Of a DNA stretch of 64,000 nucleotides, positions 45,141-54,829 are shown one piece after another. The stretch is from the NCBI GenBank assembly GCA_036172665.1, contig CM069872.1, positions 52,438,101 to 52,502,100 on the forward strand, read 5' to 3'. The notes beneath the pieces were generated by a model that worked only from the letters and a program-made list of their open reading frames with translations, was not told where the DNA came from and made no database searches. The stretch comes from Prosopocoilus inquinatus. Its lineage: Eukaryota > Arthropoda > Insecta > Coleoptera > Lucanidae. Made by a program: the position numbers and the translations under genes. Within the stretch, counting starts at the first letter, position 1. Each line of letters starts with the position of its first letter.

Positions 45141-46363
45141 CAGGGTGTCCCAACAGTGCGTTCTCGGGGTATATCTCCATAACTACTGCAGATAGAAAAA
45201 AAGTTTCAAGACATTTTTGTTTTAATACTTAAAGGTCTGCAACATAAAATTATTTTCACCTATACAGGGTGAATCAAAACAGCGGTACTGAATGAAACTT
45301 TTTTATTTCAAATGGCACACCCTGTATATGATACCATATTTGGATTGCCCATAAGATTCTACACATTTTTTATGTACCATAATCTATGTCTAATTCTAAC
45401 CGTTCGGAAGATACTTAACATTTTGTCTAAAACTGTCGTTTACAGCCATTATTTTATTTATTCGTATTTTATTCATTCTTAAATTTAGAAAAAATGATTT
45501 TCGGTACAGGTTGTAGTTGTTACTTAAATTAAATTGTTAGATTGTTCGTCTAATACAGTACTTTCGTTTCTGTCATGCATGTTCTATACCCATCTGCAAC
45601 ATTTTTTGAGAGCCTTAGTTATTTTTTTTTAAACGAATAATTATATAAGGTGGCTGTGGAAAACAGGTAAACTAATTATTAATGTCAACTGGTTCGTTTG
45701 TTTTCCGTGGCCACCTTAGACAATTACTCGTTTTAAAACAAATAATTCACACAGGTCTAGGGTTCTAAAAAAAAATATATGGCAGATAGGTATAGGATAT
45801 GCGTAATAAAAACGAAAGTACTGAATTAGACGAACAATTTAGGATATAAAAATATAGGGCATGCTATTTAAGAAAATTGACTTATGTCAACTTTGAAATT
45901 TTCAATATTTTGCTTAGTACCATGATCGCCCTGTAACTATAAAAATAAATTTAATAATGGCTTAGAATAACCCAAAGTATCAACTATATCTGTGTCGAAA
46001 AAATATTTTTTCTAAAATTAAAAATAAATAAAATATGAAAAAATAAAATAATGGCTGCAAACGACAGTTTTTTACACAAAATGTTAAATATCTTCAGAAC
46101 AGTTAGAATTCGACATAGATTATGGTACATAAAAAATATATAGAATCTTATGGCTGATCCAAATTCAACATCATATATAGGGTGTGCCATTTGAAATAAA
46201 AAAGTTGCATTCACTTCAGGGTGTTTTGATTCACCCTGTATAGGTGAAAATAATTTCATGTTATAGACCTCTAAATTTTAAAACAAAAATGTCCTGAAAC
46301 TTATTTTTGTATTTGTAATACGTATCGAGATATAGACCGAGAACGCACTGTTAGGAGACCCTG
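45141..46363. mobile_element. 1.22-kb foldback element with CAGGGTGTCC ends
   Basis: CAGGGTGTCCCAACAGTGCG to about 45505 pairs with about 45994 to CGCACTGTTAGGAGACCCTG. TA flanks both ends. Further inside, ATTGTTCGTCTAAT-CAGTAC/GTACTGAATTAGACGAACAAT and GGTGGC-GTGGAAAAC / GTTTTCCGTGGCCACC also pair, so nearly the whole element folds. A nested CAGGGTGAATC / CACCCTG pair lies at 45266 and 46238. No transposase ORF. Confidence 0.88.
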
Positions 46364-47950
46364 TATATTTCTTCGAATAGTCCCGCCCACATTAAATTAA
46401 TTAATCGGTTAATTGACGCGCTAAATTTTTCCACGACACACTTATTTATATTTAATTTTAACTGCGTTAAACTGATTTATTGATTTAATTTACTTTTTAT
46501 TATTCAGACCTCTCCTAATACCAACCGACAAACTTTTGCTGAATCATTCGACGTCGAAGGAACAAGGCCCTCTACGACACGTCACGTCCGTCGATGCGCG
46601 TCATACTCTCGAAGGGGTTGATTTAACCACATCGCGTCGGTTTCCATCAGAAAGTGTTTGCTCCCAGCATGTTTGCATTTAATATCGTCGGCCCAGACTT
46701 ATTACGCTTCACTATACGATATATGCTCAAGGATTTTCGCCGCCTCCTCTCCATTTTTCGTGTTATGGCATGGTTGGCGCATGGCGTATCGATTTCGGTG
46801 CCCAGGCGACAAAAGGGAAATCCCCCGAAAACCAAACGACGCGACGGACGGGGAACTTCATTAAAAGCATTTCGGGCGAGCGTAAAAAGGATGAATTTAA
46901 TTCGAAAACGAAATTAGAATGAATTCCCCCGGGGCTCTCGCGAAAGCTCACGAAAATTCTGTTCTGTATGGCGATTTGATTTCAGATCGAATCCAACCTC
47001 GCCCGCCACGGATCCAGAAGCGTGAAGGTCGCCGTCACAGGACAGTAACTTGAGAAAATATTAACGACTAAGAATAATTAAACGTGTAAGCAGATACAGA
47101 TTTTAATGACCCGTGTTGATGAGTTATTGAGAGTTGAGTTGAGTATACTCCTCTTCTCATTCGGAAGAGTCGGTCACTTATCAACCGGGCTTTATATCAA
47201 AAAGACGACGTTCTTCTCAATCTGTCAATTATGCTCGCCGCCAATACTGTTTGGTCCAACTATTACGTAACTTGATGGCGTATCGAATTCCTTGATTGCG
47301 CAAATGCTTCGCTTGTTTGTTTCTTTCTTTGTTAAAATTAAATTAAATTAAATTATATAATTTTAATCCGGTAGTTGTTCACTTCTTGCAATGATCAAAA
47401 AAATTAGTAAAAAATAGGAATAACCAATAACCTAAGATCTTTCTTAAAATATTTTCACTTTTGTGCATGTTTTAAAAATACAGATTTACTTCCTCAAATT
47501 AAAAGAAAAAACTAAAATTATTTTAATCATAAACAAATAAAGAGATATGCATAGTTTCATAGTAAATCAGGAGAAAGAATTTTTAATTAAAAGATACCGT
47601 CCTCAGGGTTCTCAGTGTAAGCTATTCACAAACGACTGCGTGTATTGGGTTGCCTATACTAAGGCTTTTTGGTTTATTTTTGAAGGTGTCTATTATTTTT
47701 TAAACAAATAAATATGTCATGAAAATTGATGGTTTGATTATTTTTTAGAGGCAATTTAATAATTTATAGTAAATTCAATAATTTAAAGGCAATTTAATGA
47801 TTTTCTTCGTAACACAAAAAATTATAATTAAAATTAAAAAATAAATAAATTACGCAGTCATTTTTAATTTTACGTTGATTATTTCTTTTCTGAAATCAAG
47901 ACGAGTTGGGAAACTGTTTAAATATTTTGAAATGTAGGCGGGTGGCACAC
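46364..47950. other. non-repetitive stretch, candidate regulatory island at 46620-46960
   Basis: 46620-46960 supports overlapping frames on both strands (87, 68 and 62 codons). None shows a domain or codon signature, and GACGCGACGGACGGG here recurs at 28510. 46960-47300 is plain sequence; 47340-47950 is AT-rich. A weak echo of the 43084 repeat (GGTTGCCTATACTAAGGCTT) is at 47649. Confidence 0.3.
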
Positions 47951-47954
47951 TCTC

Positions 47955-48100
47955 AGGGGCCTATTCTTTATCAAAAGCGTTAAATTTAAAGGGCTACTAA
48001 ATTTTGTTGCTACGGTAACAACCAATCATAGAACTGTATTTTAAATTTTAAAGGACCTCTAAATTTTAACAGCCCATTAATAAGTTACAGAATACGCCCC
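47955..48100. mobile_element. MITE, 146 bp, AGGGGCCTATTCT ends
   Basis: AGGGGCCTATTCTTTATC at the left and CAGAATACGCCCC at the right are imperfect inverted ends. The interior matches 9811-9930. It abuts the dispersed repeat that starts at 48101. Confidence 0.65.
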
Positions 48101-48482
48101 TCAGTCAATTAATTGTGATAGTTTATCAAGTTTCGTGACAAAAAAATAATTTCTAGCGCCTTTAGTGCAGGCAACCATGTGAAGTGCTGAGTTGGTTGGA
48201 TTGCCTATACCAGGACTTTTCGTTTTCGTAGCAAAAACCTAATTCACATATTTTTAGGCGAACTAGCAAGTTATTAAAATTAATTATTGGTCATATTTTG
48301 TAAACATAATTGAATAACGTGCTTCATTAATAACACCAGATAATTAATTAATTAAATTACTAATTTTCGTGCGCTTATTATTTCCGTGAAGAAATGAAAA
48401 ACGGCGCAAAATTTAAAACAATTGCCTGATTGCAATCAATTGTGTCGATTTTCCTGATAAGAAATCGGGAAAAGTGAGGTTA
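48101..48482 (+). repeat. dispersed 380-bp repeat, copy 2
   Basis: Same orientation and order as 43084-43458 (TCGTGACAAAAAAATAATTT, AGTGCAGGCAACCATGTGAA, AACACCAGATAA). It is a second integration or part of an older large duplication. Confidence 0.85.
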
Positions 48483-48873
48483 TGTTTTAAGCTCCAATTT
48501 TCGTAAACATAATTTTTGATAGCTGTCAAATGCTCGACAGGACAACTCATTTCGGCCGCTCGTTTCGAATTGATGAAAGAAGAATAATTCCATAAATACA
48601 TATTTTCATTTTAAAACAATTGCATCACATCACAGGATTATATTAATTTTCAATCTGGAATATCTCTTTCTATCCCCTTCCAAAAAATAACCAGAAATAA
48701 CCCCCCCCCGAAATACAATGATCACACCCCTTAATTCAGTGGGAAATCCCCTGATAAGTTGGCAACGCTGTCTAAATAGGATTGCTCTGTTTTAAAATCC
48801 AAGCGGTGAGTTTTGCTCAATACACGAACCGAGGTCACAAAGAAATCAATCCGCAAGTACGCCAATAAGAGAG

Positions 48874-48939
48874 TATAAAAGGAGGTATAAAAGAGGACAG
48901 GGACATATATTCAGTATTAATATTTACAAAACAACAAAA
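48874..48939 (+). promoter_or_regulatory. TATA-Inr core promoter and short leader
   Basis: Two TATAAAA boxes lie at 48874-48880 and 48886-48892. An initiator, TCAGT, lies at 48911-48915, with its A (48913) 27 bases from the first T of the second box. This agrees with the known spacing of insect TATA and TCAGT elements. The implied leader is 27 bases. The bases before the start (ACAACAAAA) match the A-rich insect start context. The GG-AGGTATAAAAG duplication around the boxes is a 12-bp repeat. Confidence 0.65.
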
Positions 48940-48992
48940 ATGTTTGAAAAGCTGAAAAGATATGCAGCCGACAGTAAACTGGACTCTGATAG
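48940..48992 (+). CDS. first coding exon of an unrecognised gene
   Basis: The ATG at 48940 opens 17 full codons plus two bases, reading MFEKLKRYAADSKLDSD and then AG. At 48993 the sequence TAG|GTGAGG fits a 5' splice donor. Unspliced, the frame adds one Arg and stops at TGA, so an 18-residue peptide is the alternative product. The peptide is charged and hydrophilic with no signal sequence, and I do not recognise the protein. Support comes from the combined promoter, start context and donor, not from homology. No acceptor or continuing exon (phase 2) could be identified to the right within the window, so exon 2 is probably further away. A chance arrangement remains possible. Confidence 0.5.
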
Positions 48993-49574
48993 GTGAGGTT
49001 AGGGTGGGTTGGGGGCAAAGTAAATAGATGAGAAGTTATTTCATATGCTTGGATTTACATGCGTAAAGAAGAATGCCTGGTCGCGCTGGGGGGGGGGGGT
49101 TTCTCGTGACGTCAGACTAAACTGCAACGATTTTGATTGGTCGCGATCCACGGTGCATGCACAGTCGGTGTCGTTACCATAACGACGCAACTATTCTGAC
49201 GATTTTAAATGGACCTTCAGCTTGGACGAGTGACGTAGACCTGAGACCCATACGAGAAATGTCGAGTCCGTCCGATATTGCATGAGGCAACTTCCCATAT
49301 ATTAACTTTGGGTTGCGGGAAGCCTCAATCTGCCTACTATTTCCTTGAGTTCGGCGTTCAGAACTGCCGTACGAAGGAATAGATCCAATTTATATACGGA
49401 TTTTCGCGCGGAAGTTCAGAGTTTCTCTCTGCAGGGACTCCGCTTCTGACGTCACAATCACGATGGGTGTTCCGCTTTGAGTCGGTATGTATTTCGCCTC
49501 GAGTCCGTGGGAATTCCGGCTAGTCGCGTTAGGGGGTCCGCTTCTGAAGTCACAGGCACATCGGGGTTGCTAAG
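48993..49574 (+). other. putative start of intron 1
   Basis: Starts with the donor GTGAGGTTAGGG, passes a G12 tract (49088-49099) and continues as unique, CpG-bearing DNA. No exon seen. If the exon at 48940 is real, all sequence to at least the window end may be intronic. Confidence 0.35.
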
Positions 49575-50440
49575 CCGAACTCACATCGCACCGCGATGAG
49601 GCACGCGTCTTCGAGGTGCGATGTGAGTTCTGCTTAGCAACCTAGCGGAGCGGCGTAAGATCAGCCCGTATAGTTGGATTCGATTTGAAGGCATTCCCAG
49701 CGTTTGGCTCGCGTGTAATTAAGCTGAATCGATGGGGAAGGAAGAGTAGAGGATTCGAATTTGCTATAAGAAACCGCGGTATGAAGTCCCGTTCGACACG
49801 TCTGAACTCAGCATTAGAAATTTCAACGGAAAGTCACCGGAACTTTTGATAGAATTCGCAAGTTCGGTAACAATTAAGTAACTAATCACGTACGGTCGAA
49901 AGCGAAAAGTGGCAGAGAATTACAGTTTCCTGCCGAACCCACATCGCTCCGCGAAGAGGCACGAGTCTTCGCGGAGCGACGTGAGTTCAACTTTTACAGG
50001 TGGATTCAATTTGAAGGTGTTCCCAGCGTTTGATCAGCGTATTATTAAACCGGATCGATGGGGGAGGAGGAGAGGATTCGAATTTGGTATAAGAATCCGC
50101 GGTATGAAGTCCCGTTCGATATGTCTGAACTGAACATTAGAAATTTCAACGGAAAGTCACCGGAATTAGTGACAAAATTGGCGAGATTGGTAATAATTAA
50201 ATAACTGATCAGGTACGGGCGAAAGTGAAAAGTGGCAGAGAATTACAGTTTCCTGCTGAAATCACGAGACTCGCTCAGACGCGTACGTCTTCTCGCGGAG
50301 CAGACAGATTCGAGGGCGATTCAGTGTTTGATTCGCGCGTAATTAAGCTAAACTGATTGAAGGAGGAGGAAAAGAGGGTTCGCACTTGATATAAGAATCC
50401 GCGGTATTGAGTCCCATCCGATCGTTGAAAATCGGGTTGA
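49575..50440 (+). repeat. tandem array carrying a MITE end in each unit
   Basis: Units begin at 49575, 49933 and 50256 (spacings 358 and 323) with (C/T)GAA-TCAC and a hairpin, e.g. ACTCACATCGCACC...GGTGCGATGTGAGT. Units 1 and 2 end with TACGGTCGAAAGCGAAAAGT..AATTACAGTTTCCTG (49894-49932) and its variant at 50214-50254. This is the outer plus inner end of the TTACAG family, cut in the middle of its core palindrome. Confidence 0.85.
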
Positions 50441-51265
50441 CTTGCAATCAAAAACGATTTGCAATAAAATTTCTAATAATTTTGCGTTTATTTAATCTAA
50501 ATTAGAACTAAACACACTTTCTCTTAATATTATTATTATTATTATTATTATTGCATTTTTTTAATGTCTCTTGTTAAAAGGACATGATAATAAGTTAACT
50601 GACGCCTGCATCCTTTCGCACGCGCCTACATAATTTCACACCAAATTACTTCGTTATGACATGTACAACGTTATCCTTTACACCATCTAAATTATTCATT
50701 CTATCGGGTTGCCCACCCTCGTTTAATATTTGATTCCTCCGAGATCGGATTTCCGCTCTCCCGATCAACAGAGTCATTTACAACCCTGTGATGGCCCTCC
50801 TCGTTTGTCCCCTGCGCGCGGACCTCAGATATCATAATAAATAAATGTCGGCCGGCGGGTTGCCACCCTTCCTCTCTCCCCCCCCCCACCCGCCCTTCCC
50901 CAACCTAAACCCGAATTTGTTGGATTGCGTCGCGCAAAAAATCCGTTACGTGCGGTGTGAAGTTGCTCGTTTAATTTAAACAAGCGAGGGCGTCGTTCAT
51001 TAATCTTCCCGGTCTTTCATTTATGAAAACCGTCCGTTTTTTTTTTTGGTCCAGCTAATGGGGGTTGTTACGGATGTAGGGAACCAATCGATGGGGAGGG
51101 TGGTGGTAATTTGGCGGCGCGCTGAAGGGATCGAGACACTGGAGCGAATTGAGTTTTGCAGCCCTTAACAAATGGGGGTGGCGTTTATCTTTTCCGATCC
51201 GGAGGTAATCCGAGCTTCCGCTCGTTTGTAAGTATCTTGCGGGGTGGCAAATCCGATGCGGGAAT
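50441..51265. other. unassigned stretch with (TTA)n
   Basis: (TTA)n microsatellite at 50527-50553 and a C10 tract at 50878-50887. The remainder is non-repetitive, moderately GC-rich DNA without a credible ORF; the minus frame at 50701-50889 has no domain. Confidence 0.35.
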
Positions 51266-51269
51266 TTAT

Positions 51270-52100
51270 TATGTATAGAAGACTCGATTAATTACAAATT
51301 GAATTTAAAATGCACTGATAATGCACTTTCGAAATTCGACGAAACGATGGGCGTCACGTTCCATGTGACTAGCGCCATCTGTTGGACGATAGAAGATTTT
51401 ACGAAAAATGTACAGATTTCTGTAACGTAGCTGACGTATGGATTGTGGGGTGCCTACTTAGAGAAATTTTTGAGAGGTTTTTATAAGGCAAACCATTCAA
51501 AAAGGAAAAGTTTTTCTCTTTCGGGGAAATTTCCTTCCCCTTAACCAAATCAAGCCCAATTAATTATGAATTAATTTTAACTAATAACGCACTTCAAGTC
51601 TTTTTTTTGTAAAATTCAACGTAATTCAATTTATGTATAAGACTCGATTAATTACAAATTAAATTTAACTGATAATGCACTTTCGAAACGATGGGTGCCA
51701 CTTTCCACGTGACCGGCGCCATCTGTTGGGCGACAGTCGAAAACTTTAGGAAAAATTCACAGATTTCTGTAATATAGCAAACGTGCGGACTTGGGATGCC
51801 CGCTTAAAGAAATTTTTGACAGGTTCTTACAAGGCAAACGATTCAAAAACGAAAGGTTTTTGTTTTGACCAAATCAGGACCAATTAATCACGATTAATTA
51901 CAAATTAATTTTAACTAATAATGCACTTCAAGTCTTTTTTTCCAAAATTCGACGAAATGTCGGACGTCACTTTCCATGCGACTAGCGCCATCTGTTGGGC
52001 AACAGCCGAAGGCTTCACAAATTTTTTTTTAAGATTTTTGTAATATAAGCTATCATGTGGTCTGTTGGTGCCTAATTAGAGAAAGAATTTTTTGAGATAT
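51270..52100 (+). repeat. three-unit array with GCGCCATCTGTTG
   Basis: CGATTAATTACAAATT marks units at 51285, 51645 and 51891 (spacings 360 and 246). Each contains TTTCCA-G-GAC..GCGCCATCTGTTGG (51372, 51716, 51985), an ACAGATTTCTGTAA-type dyad, and TTTTATAAGGCAAA. The divergence between units is larger than in the other arrays, so this one is older. Confidence 0.8.
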
Positions 52101-52138
52101 TTTTATAAGGCAAAGAGGAGAGATTGTTATTTTCCCAT

Positions 52139-52535
52139 GGGGGGGGGGACTTCTCTCCCTCTTAACCAAATCAAGCCTACTAAAGAATCCGAAACTGAAA
52201 AGTCAAACCAAACCAATCAAACGAAACGATCGGTATCTCCATCTATACGAATAATACTAAACGAATTGCAACGCGTGACGCTCAGCTAATTTTAGAACAA
52301 TAGCAAATTCAAACTGGGGAATTCCCCCGTCTTGCTTCTTCCAAACGTTTCGATTTCGCACTTGCTTTGACTTGCTTGATGGCTGCCAAATAATAAAGAA
52401 CGAGAGAGGGCAAAGAAAAAAAGGAAAAATGAAATAACACAGGTTATATATACATTATAAGCTATTTGGGGACGGGGGTGGGGGGGGGGAGCATGAAAAT
52501 AGAAGATTATTGCAGTTTCCTTTAGTTTCTTTTCA
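52139..52535. other. unassigned, G10 tract and one broken MITE end
   Basis: G10 at 52139-52148 and a G-rich patch at 52472-52489. TATTGCAGTTTCCTTTAG at 52509 is a decayed TTACAG-family end. The 65-codon frame at 52092-52289 is unsupported. Confidence 0.4.
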
Positions 52536-52957
52536 CCACGTTAAATGATGTTGTTAATAAAAGCACAGTAGAACATACCTGTTTTAATTAAACAGTTCGC
52601 TGGGAGTTTAGCAGAGTTTACGTGGATCGAGTGCTTTGTTAAATGTTAAAAGATCCACTTAAAAACGATTCTAGTTGAGAGAGAGAGAGAGAGAGAGGCA
52701 GAGAAACAAACCACGTTAAATGATGTTGTTAATAAAAGCACAGTAGAACATACCTGTTTTAATTAAACAGTTCGCTGGGAGTTTAGCAGAGTTTACGTGG
52801 ATCGAGTGCTTTGTTAAATGTTAAAAAATCCACTTAAAAACGATTCTAGTTGAGAGAGAGAAAGAGAGAGAGGCAGAGAAACACCACGGTAAACGATGTT
52901 ATTAATAAACGCACAGTAGAACATACCTGTTTTAATTAAACAGTTCGCTGGGTATTA
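52536..52957 (+). repeat. 175-bp tandem array with (GA)n
   Basis: CCACG-TAAA-GATGTT-TTAATAA starts at 52536, 52711 and 52884. Units 1 and 2 are almost identical and end in a GAGAGA run of 18-22 bases. The third is cut off after GTTCGCTGGG. Confidence 0.9.
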
Positions 52958-53540
52958 AAATGCACTGAGCGCGTTACAGGACGCGACGATTCAATCTAAT
53001 TCCAGATAAATTACTAACTTTCCGAATATTTTAAGTATTTTAAGTATGCAATAATTAAACGTGTAGTTTCAAAAAAACACGTTTTCCGGAACAAAGTCCT
53101 AACTTTCGATAAGGAAGGATTTCGCATTTCGTTAAGGAAGCTCCGAGGTCACTTGCTCCCTTTTTCCCCCCAGGAAGAAACATTCCATTGCCATTCTCGC
53201 ATACATAATGGTTTCAGTGTCGGTAATCCATGAAGTAACATAATATTTCGCTGTCAAGGGGGGAGGGTTCTTTGTGGGCCACATAAAAGTTCGGTTTTAT
53301 TGAAGGGAAGGAAATTGATATTGTCGGCCGAAACCGAAACGCTCACTTCTCTGGCTTGAGTGGCAGGTTTGGGACTGGGATGGATTGGGGGGATGGGGGG
53401 GGAGGTGACGATAAGGCGAAACCTTTTAATAATCTAAAAAGTCCAACAAACAAATTTTCGGTTTTTCTACGAAACCTAAGCGCGTGTAAGGATTCGAATA
53501 TTTCAGTACTTAAAAATGAAAGCAATTATAACTTTAAGTG
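52958..53540. other. unassigned stretch
   Basis: No ORF with a domain; the frames around 53343-53634 flank a GGGGGGATGGGGGGGG patch and run into the next element. No repeat recognised. Confidence 0.35.
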
Positions 53541-53542
53541 TC

Positions 53543-53679
53543 GGTTTCATAATCGAACTAAAGGAGACCTTAAAATAAAAGCCACAATCCTATGTCCAAA
53601 TAACTATATATTTTCGCACTGTTTTGACATATGACTGTGACTTTAATTTTAAAGTCTCTTTTAATTTGATTATGAAACC
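53543..53679. mobile_element. MITE with GGTTTCATAATC ends, 137 bp
   Basis: GGTTTCATAATCGAACTAAA..GAGAC and its imperfect inverse GTCTCTTTTAATTTGATTAT..GAAACC. The terminal word resembles GTTTTCATAATCAGAC at 22198 and 58830, so it may be a divergent member of that family. Confidence 0.7.
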
Positions 53680-53689
53680 AACCCTAATG

Positions 53690-53813
53690 CCCGATTTCTT
53701 CACTTCCTCATAAATTTATCAGCCAGGTATTATCCTTGGAAACCATTGTATCGATAATAGTTTCCGGGGATACTCTCTGGCAGATAAATTTATCAGGAAT
53801 TGAAGAAATCGGG
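53690..53813. mobile_element. MITE family CCCGATTTCTTCA, copy 2
   Basis: CCCGATTTCTTCACTTCCTC and GAATTGAAGAAATCGGG bracket 124 bp of self-complementary sequence that matches 30895-31018. Only about 10 bases separate it from the MITE at 53543-53679. Confidence 0.82.
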
Positions 53814-53990
53814 TATAAATCACGTAATGTAATAAAATTATATTACGCTTAAACAAATACACGTGCAAGGTCAAAATAATGACATTATTTCGCTGTTTGA
53901 ATTCCCGGAAATGACCGAGCGCCGACCACGAAGTAGGAACGGAGCGAAATCACACCTGCAGATGTACAATGAAGTTACTGTGTTCGAGCA

Positions 53991-54600
53991 ATCGCTTGGG
54001 GATCTTCCACGTTTCGCAAACGCAATCGGATGATGTCCTCCACTATCACATAAAAATTAAACGGCAATCGCTTGGGGATTTTCCATGCATCGCAAACCCA
54101 CTCGGATTATATTCTACACTATCATAAAAAATCAAATGGGAATTGCTTGGGGATTTATCTGTTTGTTATCCTGCACTAGTGTACACTAAAGTGTTTGTGT
54201 CTTGTTCTAACCTCATACATTAATTTGAGATGAAGATACTTGAGTGTGCACTAGTGCAGGATAACAAACAGACCCTATGTTCTACACTATCATAAAAAAT
54301 CAAGTGGGAATCGCTTGGGGATTTTCCGTACATCGCAAACGCAATCGGATGATGTGCTTCACTATCATAAAAAATCAAGCAGGAATTGCTTGGGGATTTT
54401 CCGTGCATCGCAAACGCAATCGGATGATGTGCTTCACTATCATAAAAAATTCAGTGGGAATTGTTTGGGGATTTTCCGTGCGTCGCAAACGCAATCGAAT
54501 GATGTGCTTCGCTATCATAAAAAAATAATTGGGAATCGCTTGGGGATTTTCCATACGTCGCAAACGCAATTGGATGATATCCTCCACTACCGTAAAAAAT
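53991..54600 (+). repeat. 75-bp tandem array, interrupted by a MITE
   Basis: AT(C/T)GCTTGGGGAT starts at 53991, 54067, 54142, 54310, 54385, 54460 and 54535. From 54310 the spacing is exactly 75. Since 75 is 25 codons, all three plus frames and one minus frame stay open over several units (54277-54528, 54315-54641, 54375-54587). That alone explains the ORFs with repeating WGFSV-RKRN blocks. No start-site or splice context supports translation. Confidence 0.9.
54159..54271. mobile_element. MITE inserted in the 75-bp array, 113 bp
   Basis: CTGTTTGTTATCCTGCACTA..GTGTACACT and its inverse ending GATAACAAACAG form arms of about 32 bp. About 30 bases of the host unit are missing at the site, so insertion came with a deletion or later rearrangement. 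Confidence 0.8.
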
Positions 54601-54829
54601 CAAGTGAGGAAAACCCCTTCGAAAGATGGTGCGAACATTAAAATTAAGAAGAAGACGTCCCAGAGACTTGAGTTCCTGACTTGAGTGACGAATTTTTTTA
54701 TTTATTTTAAATCTTTCTTGAAAAGTTTTAAGTTGCGACATCCGGCGATGGCTTTTTGAACTTTGACATTGCATTAAGATTGACAAATTAAAGAAGATCA
54801 TGCCGCTATTAAGCGTCTGAGCGGAAAAC

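Noticed and set aside
46654..46917. 87-codon frame in a candidate regulatory island
   Set aside because: Two other frames of 62-68 codons overlap it on both strands, and there is no domain, promoter or splice context.
53991..54600. CRISPR-like regular repeats
   Set aside because: The units are contiguous 75-bp tandem repeats without unique spacers, and the genome is eukaryotic.
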